Shown piece by piece: positions 1 to 11,966 of a DNA stretch of 64,000 nt. Origin of the DNA: Symbiodinium natans (lineage: Eukaryota > Sar > Dinophyceae > Suessiales > Symbiodiniaceae); contig CAJNDS010002424.1 in the NCBI GenBank assembly GCA_905221605.1, positions 1,017,709-1,081,708 on the forward strand, given 5' to 3'. The notes under the pieces were generated by a model. It made no database searches, was not told the origin of the DNA, and saw nothing but the letters and a program-made list of their open reading frames with translations. The first letter of the stretch is position 1. Every line of letters starts with the position of its first letter. A program made the translations under genes and the position numbers.

Positions 1-489
1 TTTCCCATCCTGAAACATCCGAAGACAAACATGGCAGGGCAGCCCGACCCTCTTGATGACCTGGTTAGAGGGCTGTCTACCTGAAGGCTCTCATGTAGTT
101 CCTTTCTGGGTTAGTTTATAGGGGGGATTCGAGTATAGCAACCTAAAAAGGTACTACGTAGGAGCCTTTAGGTAGGGAATCGTTAAGCCGGGCTCACTGT
201 GCGCACAAAAAAAACGTAGCAATGATATCATGTGGTTTCGTTCTGCAGACTTGTAACCTCCCAGCCCAAGGAATGGTTCCTTGCGCACGAGGGACATCTC
301 AGGTTTGAAGCAGGCTGCAGGTCAACCCATCAGAAGTTCATGGCGTCAAGCGATGCGCAACAAGGCCACAATCCTGCGAGCATCAACTGTAGGGAATTGG
401 AGGCAGCAGTGCAACCAGTGACACACCCGTTGCAAGTAGCAACCGGAATCTGAACCTTGACCCGAAACCCTGAACGAGTTTTCTGAAAC

Positions 490-602
490 ACTGGAACCCT
501 AAACCCTAAACCCTAGGGTTTCCTAAACCCTAAACCCTAAACCCTAAACCCTAAACCCTAAACCCTAAACCCTAAACCCTAAACCCTAAACCCTAAACCC
601 TA
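490..602. repeat. Telomere-like (CCCTAAA)n tract
   Basis: About 14 near-perfect CCCTAAA units, interrupted once by an inverted heptamer near 514. Similar tracts in CCCTAAA orientation are at 1130-1256, 2356-2465, 4440-4600, 8900-8955, 19870-20070, 31861-31930, 35914-35978, 42730-42795 and 47660-47735. They are far too short and too mixed in orientation for a chromosome end, so these are interstitial copies. Confidence 0.95.
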
Positions 603-632
603 AGCCCACCTGCCCTTGGGTTTTTTGTTGAG

Positions 633-681
633 GCGCGGCCCCGATGTCTATCCTTTTGCGGGCCGCCGATCTTCTGTGGCA
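633..681 (+). CDS. Candidate internal exon, unknown protein
   Basis: The island lies between a CCCTAAA tract and a TTTAGGG tract. It has an AG|G acceptor and a possible GC donor. The frame reads AAPMSILLRAADLLW, an amphipathic peptide. I recognise no family, and the other frame is also open. Confidence 0.28.
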
Positions 682-714
682 GCCCTAGGTTTCTTTCATT
701 TTTTTTGGTGGGGG

Positions 715-803
715 GTTTAGGGTTTAATTAGGGTTTAGGGGTTAATTAGGGTTTAGGGTTTAGGGTTTAGGGTTTAGGGTTTAGGGTTTAGGGTTAGGGT
801 TTA
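715..803. repeat. Telomere-like (TTTAGGG)n tract
   Basis: A run of TTTAGGG units in the orientation opposite to the tract at 490-602. Other tracts of this orientation are at 2583-2640, 5176-5300, 7345-7432, 13645-13693, 32168-32287, 34815-34935, 38836-38890 and 39240-39350. Confidence 0.95.
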
Positions 804-867
804 GAATTAGAGGGTTGACATGTCAATTCGACGTTGCCGTAGAGTTCAGCGCTCTATAAAGTACAGG

Positions 868-1005
868 TTGGGATGCTCCCCCTTATACTCACAGTCCTTA
901 GCAACCATTGTAATAGGGGGGGGGGGGGGTACTGTAATCAATATTAAGGACTGTTAGTATAAGCGTGAACCCTTAACCTAAACTCTGTAAGGGGGAACAT
1001 CCCAA
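868..1005. mobile_element. Inverted-repeat element, family A (MITE-like)
   Basis: The left arm TTGGGATGCTCCCCCTTATA is mirrored by a right arm containing GGGGGAACATCCCAA. An inner pair, ACAGTCCTTA and TAAGGACTGT, sits inside the arms, with a G-run next to GTACT in the loop. The element lies between TTTAGGG (left) and CCCTAAA (right) tracts, which marks the interior of an intron. Other copies are at 5962-6109 and 61940-62053. No transposase is encoded. Confidence 0.8.
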
Positions 1006-2501
1006 AGTATAGGGGTGCAGGGGCTTCGTGGACTAGCAGTCGATGCGACGAAGACTCCCCCAATCACAGGGGCTGTTGGGCTGCCTTGCAAGGGTCACAC
1101 CCCTAGACCCTAGCCGTAAACACTAGGCCCTAAACCCTAAACCCTAAACCCTAAACCCTAAACCCTAAACCCTAAACCCTAGGCCCTAGGCCCTAGGCCC
1201 TAAACCCTAAACCCTAAACCCTAAACCCTAAACCCCAAATCAAAACCCCAAACCCTAAGCTCCTAACCCCAAACCCTCCCAAACCCTCCTGTGATGCAGC
1301 TCGTGGCTGAATCACTGAAGGCAATGGGGACTATCTCGGTGGAGGAGGCAGCTACCTGATTGGGGTTTGGGAGTGGGGCCCCTCCCCCCACCCCCCTTTT
1401 CCTCAGACAGCCAAGTTGCGTTTGTATATTTCCAGAAGTTGTCGCTCGGCTCGGATGCTTTGCGTTCCTTCCGGCCGCCTCAATGATTGCATACACATAC
1501 ATACACATATATATATATATATAGGGTAAACCCGAGTAAACCCCAACCCAATAACCACAATCTTTACGTTCTGGCATTCAATGTTTAATACTACTCGTAT
1601 TTACAACGTCATTAGTGCATCGGAGTCCGCTTGGACTCTCCGATCTCAGAATCTTGAGTCGCGGTTGTGATGGCTTAGGTTACATATGCTTCGGTGGCAG
1701 GGGTCTTCTGGGTTTGGCTGTGCTCCAGGACATTTCCGAACCAAGGTCCTGTCCACCACTCATGGCTGGGACCCGACACTGTACCAAAACCCTAAACCCT
1801 ATACCCAGTCGCGCAGGTTCTGCGAGCGGTCAGCGTGGACACCATGATTGCTTGCAAGAACCCGGAGGCCCGCCGTAAAGTTAGGGTTTTGGGTTTAGGA
1901 TTTAGGATTTAGCGTTTAGGGTTTAGGGTTTAGGGTTTAGTAACTAATAACTAGTAATATTCCCTTTATGGTCCCGTTTAGGGTTTAGGATTTGGGGTTT
2001 GGGGTTTAGGGTCAGGGTGAAGGTTTAGGCTAAGCCTAGAAATCCTAAAAAGCTTCCTTCAGACCCCTGACCCACTTCAACGCTGAACTCTAAACCCTCA
2101 AAGTTAGCAGAGCAGCAAACAACACATCACGGCCTTCTTAAACAGGAGGCCGTAAAAAAAAAACTCTAAACCGTATATGGGTTAGTGGTCTCTTTGAGTA
2201 GGGTCTGTGTTGTCGAGGGTCATGAATTCGGGGTTCTTATTAGGGTATCCATGGGCTATCACCGGCCTTTATAATCTTTGTGGCTCTTTGCTGTAACTTT
2301 AGATCCTTAGCCTTTTTGGGTTTATTGGGTTTCTTACTAAGGCAGCTAAAATTTTAACCCTAAACCCTAAACCCTAAACCCTAAACCCTAAACCCTAAAC
2401 CCTAAACCCTAAACCCTAAACCCTAAACCCTAAACCCTAAACCCTAAACCCTAAACCCTAAACCCTTCCGAGTGTAGCCAAGTAATCTAAACCCTGTTGA
2501 G

Positions 2502-2547
2502 GTCCTGAGGCGTGCGGCCCAGGGCTCCAGCGTCTTCGCTCGCTTCT
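2502..2547 (+). CDS. Candidate internal exon, unknown protein
   Basis: An AG|G acceptor, then a frame VLRRAAQGSSVFARF, then a GA donor. The island is flanked by CCCTAAA on the left and TTTAGGG on the right, the arrangement seen around recA exons. Function is not recognised. Confidence 0.33.
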
Positions 2548-3398
2548 GAGGCGGCTTTTTTTTGTTTGGGATGTGGGATTCGGGTTTAGGGTTTAGGGTT
2601 TAGGGTTTAGGGTTTAGGCCTTAGGGTTTAGGGTTTAGGGTAGTGTTCGGGTAGGTATTGCAGGGTTGTTGGGCTTTCGGGAGTTCTAAGGTATATCGCA
2701 TGGGTTCTGGGGCTTCTTCTTGGAGGTTTTAAGGTGCACCGGAAAACCCAGACTCGTACCAGAAAGGCTCAGCGCCCTCTGAGGGTCACAGGCACAAAAT
2801 CTGCAACAACGGCGACTTGAAGGTTTGTGCTGAGCTTGGCGGTTTGAGGTTGCTAGTTTTTGTTGGTCAGGGGAGGTGCAGCAAGAGACCCCAAGTTAGA
2901 ACACCCTAAGCTCTAAACCCTAAACCCTAAGCCCTAAACCCCCACGCCTCCCGTCACATCACTCCGTTCAGGGCCTCTCAGCACAGCTGCGCGGAGGCTT
3001 TTAGTGGCTTGGGCCGGACGAAAATTGTTTTCATTTCCTTTCTTGCTGTTGCTTGTGGTAGGGAACGAAAGACAGGGTAGTCGCAGTAGTACTAATAGTC
3101 AGAATCATAACACTCATATGAACATATACATGGAATTCATTCCCTATGAAGCAATGGTAAGATGTTTTGGCGTGTTCCATCCGGAGCGCGGCTGAGTTTT
3201 CCTACGAATTCGTTTGGTTTTCCAAGTGGCATTCCATTGCCGCAATCTTCATTCCCTTGGTAGCCCAGTGGTGCCCTTTTCCTTTTTTTTGGCTCAAGGT
3301 TCCCTTATACAGTAACTAACCCCAAAAAGGGTACCCTTGTTATAATATGGTTACTGGGCCACTAAGTTCCGGTGACAGCGCGTCACGACACGGCAGAG

Positions 3399-3510
3399 GG
3401 TGCTTTGTCAGACTCGGCGAAGCTACCGAGTCCGAGGCCTTGAAGCAATATTCCGGTTTGCCTCCGGCCTCCGTGGCCGAAGTTGCCACCAATCCCAAGT
3501 TTTCGTCCCT
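3399..3510 (+). CDS. Candidate exon, unknown protein
   Basis: After an AG|G acceptor the frame begins CFVRLGEATESEALKQYSGL and stays open into a CCCTAAA-derived stretch. The composition looks like real protein. The 3' boundary is not resolved, because several GC and GA dinucleotides could be donors. No family recognised. Confidence 0.3.
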
Positions 3511-5094
3511 GAACCCGAAACCCGAAACCCTAAACCCAGCAAGCTCTGGGCATCCGTTTGGAACGGCTGCCTGCCCCGACAGCCTCCCGACGGCTTCGAG
3601 CTGCACAGCTCGGGTGGAACAAAATCGGGTAGTTGCAGGTTGAGGTGGCATGCCTAAGCCCTAAACCCCAAACCTAAACCATGTAGCTTCAGTCTGAGAA
3701 CAATTCCACCAGAACTAGTAGGTCTGACCGATACAGCTGTAGGTAAAAAGAGACCCAGGTAGAGGTGAGCTGCCCGGCCCAGATGAAGAACAGGGGTTGT
3801 TGCTTTGTCCGCGCGTTACTGCCAAAGAGCAACAGACGCCATGGCATGAATAACAATCTTTGCAGGCATCAGAGTACCCCTTGAACAAATAAATGCTAAA
3901 CCCTAAACAACCCTAAAACTAAACCCTAAAACTGAAACCCTAAACTCTGAACCCTACACCCTACACCCTAAACCCGAAGCCTACACTTCCGCAAAACCTA
4001 AACCCCCAAAAACCCTAGACTTGCTATAGCAAGTCCCACAACATCCGCCATGGCAGAAGCGGGCTCCTGCGGTAAGATCCTGCCTCGGCCCTAGCTCGAC
4101 CAAAAGTAGGCTTTGGGGTTTAGGGTTTAGGGTTTGGGGCTTGGGGTTTAGGGCTTAGGGTTGGGGTTTGGGGTTTAGGGCTTAGGGTTTGTAAGGTTGG
4201 TTTAGGGTTTAGGGTTTAGGGTGTAGGGTGGGACCCTTATACGAAGGACCAGAATATGGAACAGCCCAGGGATGTCTGCACGTTCTTCGCCTCCGCCTAA
4301 ACCACCCACGAAGAAGCGCTCATCCGGCGAGCAAACCCTAAACCCTAAACCCTAACCCCCAACCCCTAAAAACCCTGAAGCTTCCGGGCTTCGAGCTTCT
4401 GAGGCCATTTACGTCACTTCGACAAGGACCCTAAACCCTGAACCCTGAACCCGGAACCCTAAACCCTAAACCCTAAACCCTAAACCCTAAACCCTAAACC
4501 CTAAACCCTAAACCCTAAACCCTAAACCCTAAACCCTAAACCCTAAACCCTAAACCCTAAACCCTAAACCCTAAAAACCCTAAACCCTAAACCCTAAACC
4601 CCCCCCCAATTAACAGAAATGGCCCCCGAAACCCTGAACCCTAAAACCGGTCGTTGGGGCTCGTCTGCCCTGAACCCTATCTTGCTAGCCCAGTGGTATA
4701 TTTTTTGGGGTCTCAAGGTTTCCTTATAAAGCGACCAACCGAAACCCTAAAGCCTAAACCCTAAAGCCTAAACCCTAAACCTTAAACCCTAAACCCTAAA
4801 CCCTAAAGCCTAAGCCCTAAGCCCTAAGCCCTAATGGGCTGCCAAGCTATCAGCCCGTAACCCAAGAAGGGATTGCGGTCCACAACGTCCAGACATCTAG
4901 CGTCTTCTGAGTGTTCTCTAATCAACGTAGGGTTCTCTTTCGGCATCCCCCAAGAAGGCCTGGTAGGAGCCCTAAACCCTAAACACTACCTAGACCCTGC
5001 ACTCCCTATGATCTCAACCTTAGGATTAAACCCTAAACCCTAAACCCTAAGCCCTAAACCCTAAACCCTAAACTCTAAACCCTATGAAGCCGAG

Positions 5095-5170
5095 GCGCCC
5101 GGACTCTCCGGGGCTTGCCTTGGGTGCGGCGCTTGGGCATCGGCGACCTATGCTCGCGGTGCTGTGGGAG
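5095..5170 (+). CDS. Candidate internal exon, unknown protein
   Basis: A 76-bp island between CCCTAAA and TTTAGGG tracts with an AG|G acceptor and a GA donor. The frame begins APGLSGACLGCGAWASATYA, small-residue rich with three cysteines. No family recognised. Confidence 0.33.
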
Positions 5171-5912
5171 GACGGCTTAGGGTTTAGGGTTTAGGGTTTA
5201 GGGTTTAGGGTTTAGGGTTTAGGGTTTAGGGTTTAGGGTTTAGGGTTTAGGGTTTAGGGTTTAGGGTTTGGGGTTTGGGGTTTGGGGTTTAGGGTTTGGG
5301 GTCTAGGGTTGAGGGTTTAGGGTTTAGGGTTGAAAGGCTTGGGGAGATCCCCTGTCTCCTAGACCGGGGTTTAAGGATTCGTGTTCAAGGTTTCATTGTG
5401 TGATTCGGGCCTAGGCCCTTCTGCATGTCGGTAAATTTGTGGCAGGCCTCTGTGTTCTGTGTCCATGGAAAGGTGTGGGTTTTTGAGTCTGGGTGTTGCG
5501 TGGCTGGTTCACTTGCAGGCTCTCTTTCTCTTCACCCTAAACCCTAAACCCTAAACTCTAAACCCAAAGCTCCTAAACCTGCCTGAACAACTCGAAAGTT
5601 TGGGTGCCTGTTCCTCTGAACCTCTTAGGGGCCGGGTAGGTAACCTTCCACCCTTTTTGGTTATATAGAATCCTACTATACATAGCAGGTCAGCCTTTCT
5701 GGGGGAGGGCATTCAGCCCCTGAGGCCTGCGTCCCTAGACGTACCGCCTTGGTCATAGACCCAAACCCCCAATCGCGGAACCCTAAACCCTAAACCCCCA
5801 GCCCTAAACCCTAAACCCTAAACCCTAAACCCCCAACCCTAAACCCTAAATCCTAAACCCTAAGCCCTAAACCCTAAACCCCCAAATCCCTGAGCCCTCA
5901 TATCGACCCCAG

Positions 5913-5945
5913 GATGCTCCTCTGTCGGACTCCCAGCCGGTTCAG
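5913..5945 (+). CDS. Candidate 33-bp micro-exon
   Basis: AG|G acceptor, frame DAPLSDSQPVQ, GA donor, followed at once by a TTTAGGG tract and a family A element. Too short for any functional statement. Confidence 0.28.
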
Positions 5946-5961
5946 GACGTAGGGTTTAGGG

Positions 5962-6109
5962 TTGGGATGTTCCCCCTTATACTAACAGTCCTTACTAGGG
6001 TTTAGGGTCTAGGGTTTAGGGCTTAGGGCTTAGGGCTTAGGGCTTAGGGCTTAGGGTCCCTTATGATAATTCCTATTAAGGACCCCTAGGATAAGGGGTA
6101 ACATCTCAG
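5962..6109. mobile_element. Inverted-repeat element, family A, with heptamers inside
   Basis: The left arm TTGGGATGTTCCCCCTTATA plus CTAACAGTCCTTA matches the copies at 868 and 61940. The diverged right arm reads AAGGACCCCTAGGATAAGGGGTAACATCTCA. The loop is filled with TTTAGGG/TTAGGGC units, so telomere-like repeats and the element body are physically nested. Confidence 0.7.
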
Positions 6110-6128
6110 GGTTTGGAGGCCATCTCAG

Positions 6129-6172
6129 GATGCGCGGCTCAGCAGTGCAGGAAGCACTTTCGAGACCTGCTT
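6129..6172 (+). CDS. Candidate internal exon, unknown protein
   Basis: AG|G acceptor and GA donor bound a frame reading CAAQQCRKHFRDLL, which looks helical with two cysteines. This island lies between TTTAGGG and CCCTAAA, against the usual flanking pattern, so confidence is limited. Confidence 0.3.
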
Positions 6173-6552
6173 GAAGCATATGTAATAATCCTCTTGCCTG
6201 CAATTAGCTTCGTTGCTGACGGCTGCCCCTAAACCCTAAATCCTAAACCCTAAAGCCTAAACCCTAAAGCCTAAACCCTAAAGCCTAAACCCTAAAGCCT
6301 AAACCCTAAATCCTAAACCCTAAATCCTAAACCCTAAAGCCTAAAATCGTTCACTCCCTCACCTTGGGACATCGTGGCCAAGGCCATGACGCAGCGAGAG
6401 AGTGGAGTTTCAGGCAGCCCTAAACCCTCAACCTTCCCAGGCCAGCCATTGGGACAACTTACTGGGTGCCCGCCTCGGCGGGTTTGATTTGGGGTTGAGG
6501 GTTTAGGGTTCAAGAGTTTCAAGACGTCGACAGAGCCCGTTCTCATCGTCAG

Positions 6553-6609
6553 TGCCTAGAGATCTGGAGATCATGCACCATGTATTCCAGAAGCTGGTGC
6601 TTAGCAGAG
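6553..6609 (+). CDS. Candidate internal exon, helical peptide
   Basis: The frame PRDLEIMHHVFQKLVLSR runs from an AG acceptor to a GT donor. It reads like a helix of a repeat protein. No family assigned. Confidence 0.38.
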
Positions 6610-7785
6610 GTCTCAGAAGTTTCGGTGCCTCCTCTATGGTTGGGAACCTAATTTCCCAATTTTATATTGAGAACCTGCAACTTTACTCTAAACCCTCAAC
6701 CCCAACAGGCCCGAACCCCAACCCCAATCCCCTCAAACTCTAAAATCCCACGACAACACCCCCCTAAGCACTAAACCCCATGTTAACCCCCCACCCCCAA
6801 ACCCTAAACCCTAAACCACCCTAAACCACCCTAAACCCTAAACCAAACTAATTAAATACAACTGGTCGACCTTCTCTCGGCCGATTCTAAGCCTCAAGCC
6901 CTGGTCGGCCCTTTTTTTTGTTTTGAAGGGTTAGGGTTTGGGGTTTAGGGTTTAAGGTTTAGGGTTTAGGGTTTGGGGACTATTCACGCACTAGTTTGTA
7001 ATAATATTAAAGTAGTGCACATGTGAAGGGGAAAAGAGCGGTGAAAGAGGTGAATCATTTGTCCTAAAGTTATCCCGTGAGCTTGCGAACCCCAAAAGGC
7101 CCATAAAAAGTACTAAATTGTAAGGCCGCGTGAACAACGCACGAATTTAGTACATTTTAGTGGGTCTTTTGCCCTTTTCTCCCTTTCTTGCCCATATTTG
7201 ATTATAAATCGCGGGCGAGCTTGCATGAATAATAGAACAGTGAGCAGAGAAGCGAGGAAAAGGACTGGGACGTGTGAGCGGTTCACCTTTACCTTTCCTT
7301 TCGTACACCAGCAAACTTCATGACACCTTAGCTGCCCAAGAGTCGGGTTTAGGGTTTAGGGTTTAGGGTTTAGGGTTTAGGGTTTAGGGTTTAGGGTTTA
7401 GGGTTTAGGGTTTAGGGTTTAGGGTTTAGGGACGCACGCTATAATATTATTAATGGTTGCGTTTCAGGCGTACGGACACACCACTCATTGAGACCGCCCC
7501 AATAAAAGCCCAATGTAATAGCCTCTGAACCTTTGAATCCACCTCCGGGCCTTCGACCTTTGCGTAGTCCCTGAGAACCAAAGAAATCCTAAACCCTTCA
7601 AACCCTGAACCTTTAAAACCCTAGACCCTGAACCTGAAACCAAACCCTATAAACCCTAAACCTTATAAACCCGAAAAACCCTATAAACCCTCTAAACCCT
7701 ATAAACCCTACAAACCCTACAAACCCTACAAACCCTATAAACCCTAAACCCTTGGATTCCCTAAACCCTTAGAACCCAGACACAG

Positions 7786-7839
7786 GCCTGGCCGGCGGAG
7801 ACGGCCAAGGCTGTGATGGCGGCGGCTCCTGTAGAGAAG
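7786..7839 (+). CDS. Candidate internal exon, unknown protein
   Basis: Exactly 18 codons, AWPAETAKAVMAAAPVEK, between an AG|G acceptor and a GC donor. CCCTAAA lies to the left and TTTAGGG to the right. This matches the recA exon architecture in every respect except a recognisable product. Confidence 0.42.
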
Positions 7840-8786
7840 GCCCTTTTGGATCAGGGTTTAGGGCTTAGGGTTTTAGGGTTTCAGGGTTTTAGGGTTTAGG
7901 GTTTAGTGTTTAGGGTTTAGGGTTTAGGGTGATCCTCACTTGGGGCCTTGCGGGCTTCGGTTTGTGAAGACGTGTGCCCCAAAGAGTCACTCCTGGCAGC
8001 GTCGCAAGACATCATGAGCCCCTAAGCTTTTTGCAAAAGGTCTGGGGTTTTAGGGTTTTAGGGTTTTAGGGTGTTAGGGTTTTAGGGTTTTAGGGTTTTA
8101 GGGTTTTAGGGCTTTAGGGCTTTAGGGTTTTTAGGGTTTTAGGGGTTTAGGGTTTTTGGGTTTTAGGGTTTTAGGGTTTTTGGGTTTTTGGGTTTTTGGG
8201 TTTTTGGGTTTTGGGGTTTTGGAGTTTGGGGTTTAGGGTTTAGAGTCCTACCCTTGGGACAACCCAGGAAAGCACATGCTCGCGAGCATCTACAGACCTT
8301 CGGAGCCCTCAGCGCAATGCATCTGCTACTATTTGTTTAAGAACCCCAAAAGCAAAAATAATAATCCCTATATTACCCTTGATAAGGAACGATCTATTTT
8401 TTCCTATTTTTTCGGGGTTCTTAAGCAGTTAGTAGTCTTGCGACATGACATGCGCACCGCGAAGTGGTGTTTGGCCTGCGAACCTGGCCCAAGTAGGCAA
8501 AGTTTAGGGTTAGGGCTTAGGGCTTGGGGTTTGGGGCTTGGGGTCCTTTCAGTCCGACGCTTGGGACAAAGCTGGAGGCAGACCTCGGACCCTTTGCCTC
8601 TACGTGTTCGCCTCAGAGTTCGGATTCATTACTTTGGAGTTTGTTGGAGTTCAAGGCTTCTTGTTGACTTAGGGTTTAGGGTTTGGGGTGAACATCCCTA
8701 TCTCCATACCCCAAGAGGCATACTAAAGGGAATCCCGGCTCTAATCATCCTTAATTACAAACCATGTTCCAACTCTCTGAGTTTAT

Positions 8787-8871
8787 CGTAGGGCTTCACA
8801 GAGCAGGACTTGGATTCGGACTGAATTCAGATCTTCTGTCACCTTGATCAGCTCTTGGTCCAGCACCACCT
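8787..8871 (-). CDS. Candidate minus-strand exon, possibly C-terminal
   Basis: On the minus strand, after a CCCAG acceptor, the frame reads VVLDQELIKVTEDLNSVRIQ and continues VLLCEALR to a TAA stop at the low-coordinate end. The + strand of the same island reads as serine/threonine-rich peptide typical of an antisense frame. If real, it overlaps a convergent + strand gene end at 9071, so one of the two calls may be wrong. Confidence 0.33.
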
Positions 8872-8980
8872 GGGCTAGGGTAACGACCCCCGATGTGGTA
8901 CCCTAAACCCTAAACCCTAAACCCTAAACCCTAAACCCTAAACCCTAAACCCTAAACGAGAAGCCAAGCACGTTTTTTAG

Positions 8981-9071
8981 ATCCATTGAAAGACGACTTG
9001 GAATGAATTGCATGGCAAGGTTTGGATGTCAACCACCGGAGGAGTTGCGCGAATACGTGCTAAAACAATGA
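8981..9071 (+). CDS. Candidate C-terminal exon with stop codon
   Basis: After a T-rich stretch and an AG acceptor the frame reads SIERRLGMNCMARFGCQPPE, then ELREYVLKQ and a TGA at 9069-9071. It would end a + strand gene whose earlier exons may include those at 633-7839. No family recognised. Confidence 0.4.
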
Positions 9072-10125
9072 AAAAGCTTCAACAACCTTCTGCTCCCTGT
9101 CACAGGCTTGAGTGTCTAACGGAAACCCTAACCTTATCTCGGGGACAAAAAGAGGGCTAGGGTGACCATGTATCGTCCAATGTTCTCCTTCTTTCAACCT
9201 TCTCATCTGGAAGTTTTTGGGGGAATCGAAGCTTATCCAGCTGGTAGCATGTGGGGTGTAGGGCTGAGGGCTCAGGGCTTAGGCCTTAGGCACGCCTAAA
9301 GGCAGGTTTGGGCAGAATGGCGAAATGTCGTTACAGGGCTTAGGCTTGATCATGTAGGCTACGGCTAGAGGAAGGTTTTCTATGGGATAGCATGAGCCGG
9401 CTAGAACTCGGGAAAGGATGAAGGGCCTTGTCACAGGGTTTGGCATGATAAAGTCACGGCGACGAGGATTGCTGGACTCGTCGGCCGCGAGAAGGCCGCG
9501 AAGTAGCTCGAAGTAGCTCCGGAGTTCGGCTTTCGGGCTTAAGGGGCTTTAAGGGGCTTCAAGGGGCTTCAAGGGGCTTTTAGGGTGTTAGGGCTTGGGG
9601 TTCCGACGTTTTAGGGTTTTAAGGGTTTAATGCCGCACCCAGGCCTGCCTAGAGTCCTAGAGCAACTCTTTTCCTCAAGTACTACGCTCAGGGTACGCAA
9701 CAAAACACGTTCCCTTCCCCAGCCCCAACGAAACAACGAGGGTCAACATACCCAACCTCTGTGAAACGCCCCAAACCCTCAAACCCTATAAACCCTGTAT
9801 ACCCTTAAAAACGCGATAAATCCTGTAATCCCTATTTGAGCTGTAGAAACCCTCTCATCCCTCTTCACCCTGTCATCCCTAAACAGGACCCCCTATACAC
9901 CCTGTCATCGCTACGAAGCTGAGAACCCCGCAATTACTGGCATCCTTTTACAAACCCTGTTAATCCCACATAAACATATATATATATATATATATATATT
10001 TCTCTATATATATATACATATGCATGGCATTTTTGTTTAAACCTTGGAACCCTCTAATCCTTCTCATCCCAGCAAAGCGCCTAACCCCCCCCCCCCCCCG
10101 CAGTTAAGCCCCTTCTCGGTGTAGG
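9072..10125. other. No gene supported; degenerate heptamers and AT microsatellite
   Basis: Scattered degenerate TTAGGG/CCCTAAA units, a short direct repeat of AAGGGGCTTT/C units near 9540-9585, and a TATATA microsatellite at 9977-10020. A frame starting MKGLVTGFGMIKSRRRG near 9418 is open but has no supporting splice context. Confidence 0.5.
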
Positions 10126-11769
10126 CTGCCGATCTGTTGGCCGACCTGGCAGCAACCTCGAGTCGAGGGCTGTAGGGGTTGTAGGGTTTGGGGTGCTTGG
10201 GTTGATAATGTTGGCGGCTCTGGGGGTTTTAGGTTTGTTAGGGGCTCTAGGGGTTGTTAGGGTTTTCGTTTTTGGTTAGGGCTTTAGGGTTTTTGGTTTT
10301 TAGGCATTCAGAGCTTAGGGTTTTAGGGCTTTAGGGCGTTTAGGGTTGAGAGCTCAGGGTGAATGTCTCTCTCTTGGACGCAGGCAGAGGTTAGCCCCAC
10401 CGTGGTCAAAGGGTTTTGTGTTTTAGTATTGCAGGGTTTGAGTGTTCAGGGTTTAGAGGGTCAGGGTTCAGTCAGATTTCCTTCAACAGCTGCGAAATCC
10501 AGAAATCATCTGGCGATAAGCTTCATATGGGCCATTCCCCCAAGTAGTTAGTACCCCTTTCATAGCCCAAACAGAAAACAATCCCCCCAGAGGGACCCCA
10601 ACGAGGGTACCCTTGTCTTCGGAAACCCCCATATGACCAAGTCTCCACTCAGCCCTGCTGTCTACGGAGCTGTGCAGGAAGTCTGTACACAACACTGAAA
10701 GGTGCGACTGTATGATTCTGAAGTACTATGTTGCATAGACTTTCGAGAGCGAATTCGCAAACTCTGGCTAGATCGATGTCACAGCTCCGGATTGTATCTG
10801 TGAACCCTAAGCCCCTCAACCCTGGACCCCAAACCCAAAACCATAAACCCTATCATTGGGTAATATAGGGGCCTTAGTGATTAGAATAGGGTTTCGGGGG
10901 TTATTGTAGTATTGTAATTCTGTAGTGACCATTCGGGAATAGTATTTGTAATAATTCCGACCCCTACTTCTGAGGGTAGTTTCATGGGCCCCTAATATGG
11001 TCCCTAACCTCCTTTAAGGGTTTCTGATGCATGGGCCCTTAAATCTGCATCGGGTATATGAGGGTTATATACGGGGTACCCTTCTAAGTGCCCATACTAC
11101 GGGACCATGTAACTATGCTAAGATATATTATGAGAGAGCTCTGTCTCGGCTAGTCTGAGGCCTCAGATATCGCCTGTACCCGCGCGTGGGCATACTGGCT
11201 TGGGCCACGGATTCCGTTCTTTGGGTTTAGTGCTTCAGGATTGTTGGGGGTTAAAGATTTTTAGGGTTTTGGGGCTGTTTATGCTTTAGGGTTCACCAGG
11301 TTTTTTTAGGCCTAAACCCTAAACTTGCCCTAAACCCTAAGCCCTAATTAAACCCGTAGTTTTTGTTTGCGACTTAGGGTTTTGAGGTTCGCGGAATTCG
11401 GGCTTAGTAGTCGTTCCCCCAATGCTAAACCCGCTATTCCCTACTCCTTTGGTAGTGTATCCTGGAAATATGTTGATAGAAACCTAGAAGGTAGGGAAGC
11501 TTCATGTTCGGGGTTACTGCCCCCTAGACTGCACCACTGCGCCATGAAGCAACATGCAAGCTTCAGTTCGCTGGGTCGCTGGGTCTTTTGCTTGTGTTTC
11601 CGCAGGAGATAGTTAGTCGTTTCAATCGTGCTTCGGGTCTCGGGACGAGGGCCACATGCCCTGGGATGTCTGCACCAAGGTCTCCAGCTGATGCAGAGGC
11701 CTGGTTCTGGAGTGGAGAAGCCATGAGAAGCAGTCCTAGTACCTTCAACGACACTTGGGGTTATGTTTC

Positions 11770-11850
11770 CTTACACAGGCTTCGTGGGTTCCTTGCAGAA
11801 CTAGGAGCATTTCCTGCCTGGGCTCCTCGGCTCCTGGGGCGTCAGCCCTC
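11770..11850 (+). CDS. Candidate exon, unknown protein
   Basis: Following ACACAG, the frame reads LRGFLAELGAFPAWAPRLLG. It continues an open frame that upstream contains DAEAWFWSGEAM (near 11690). Exon limits are uncertain and no family is recognised. Confidence 0.33.
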
Positions 11851-11905
11851 AAGCTTACCATGTGATCTACTGGTTGTTTGCTGTTTTGAGCTTTCTCTCT
11901 TTGTC

Positions 11906-11966
11906 TCGCGCTCTCTCTCTCTCTCTCTCTCGCTCCCTCCCCGCTCTCCTTCCCTCCCTTCCACTC
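11906..11966. repeat. CT-rich simple sequence
   Basis: A CTCTCTCT run followed by CTCCC/TTCCC repeats. It is the source of a spurious minus-strand frame rich in RERERE. Confidence 0.9.

Noticed and set aside
3284-3300. TTTTTTTTGGCTCAAGG as a dinoflagellate spliced-leader sequence
   Set aside because: Only the last 10 bases or so match; the conserved 5' half of the 22-nt leader and a downstream donor are lacking.
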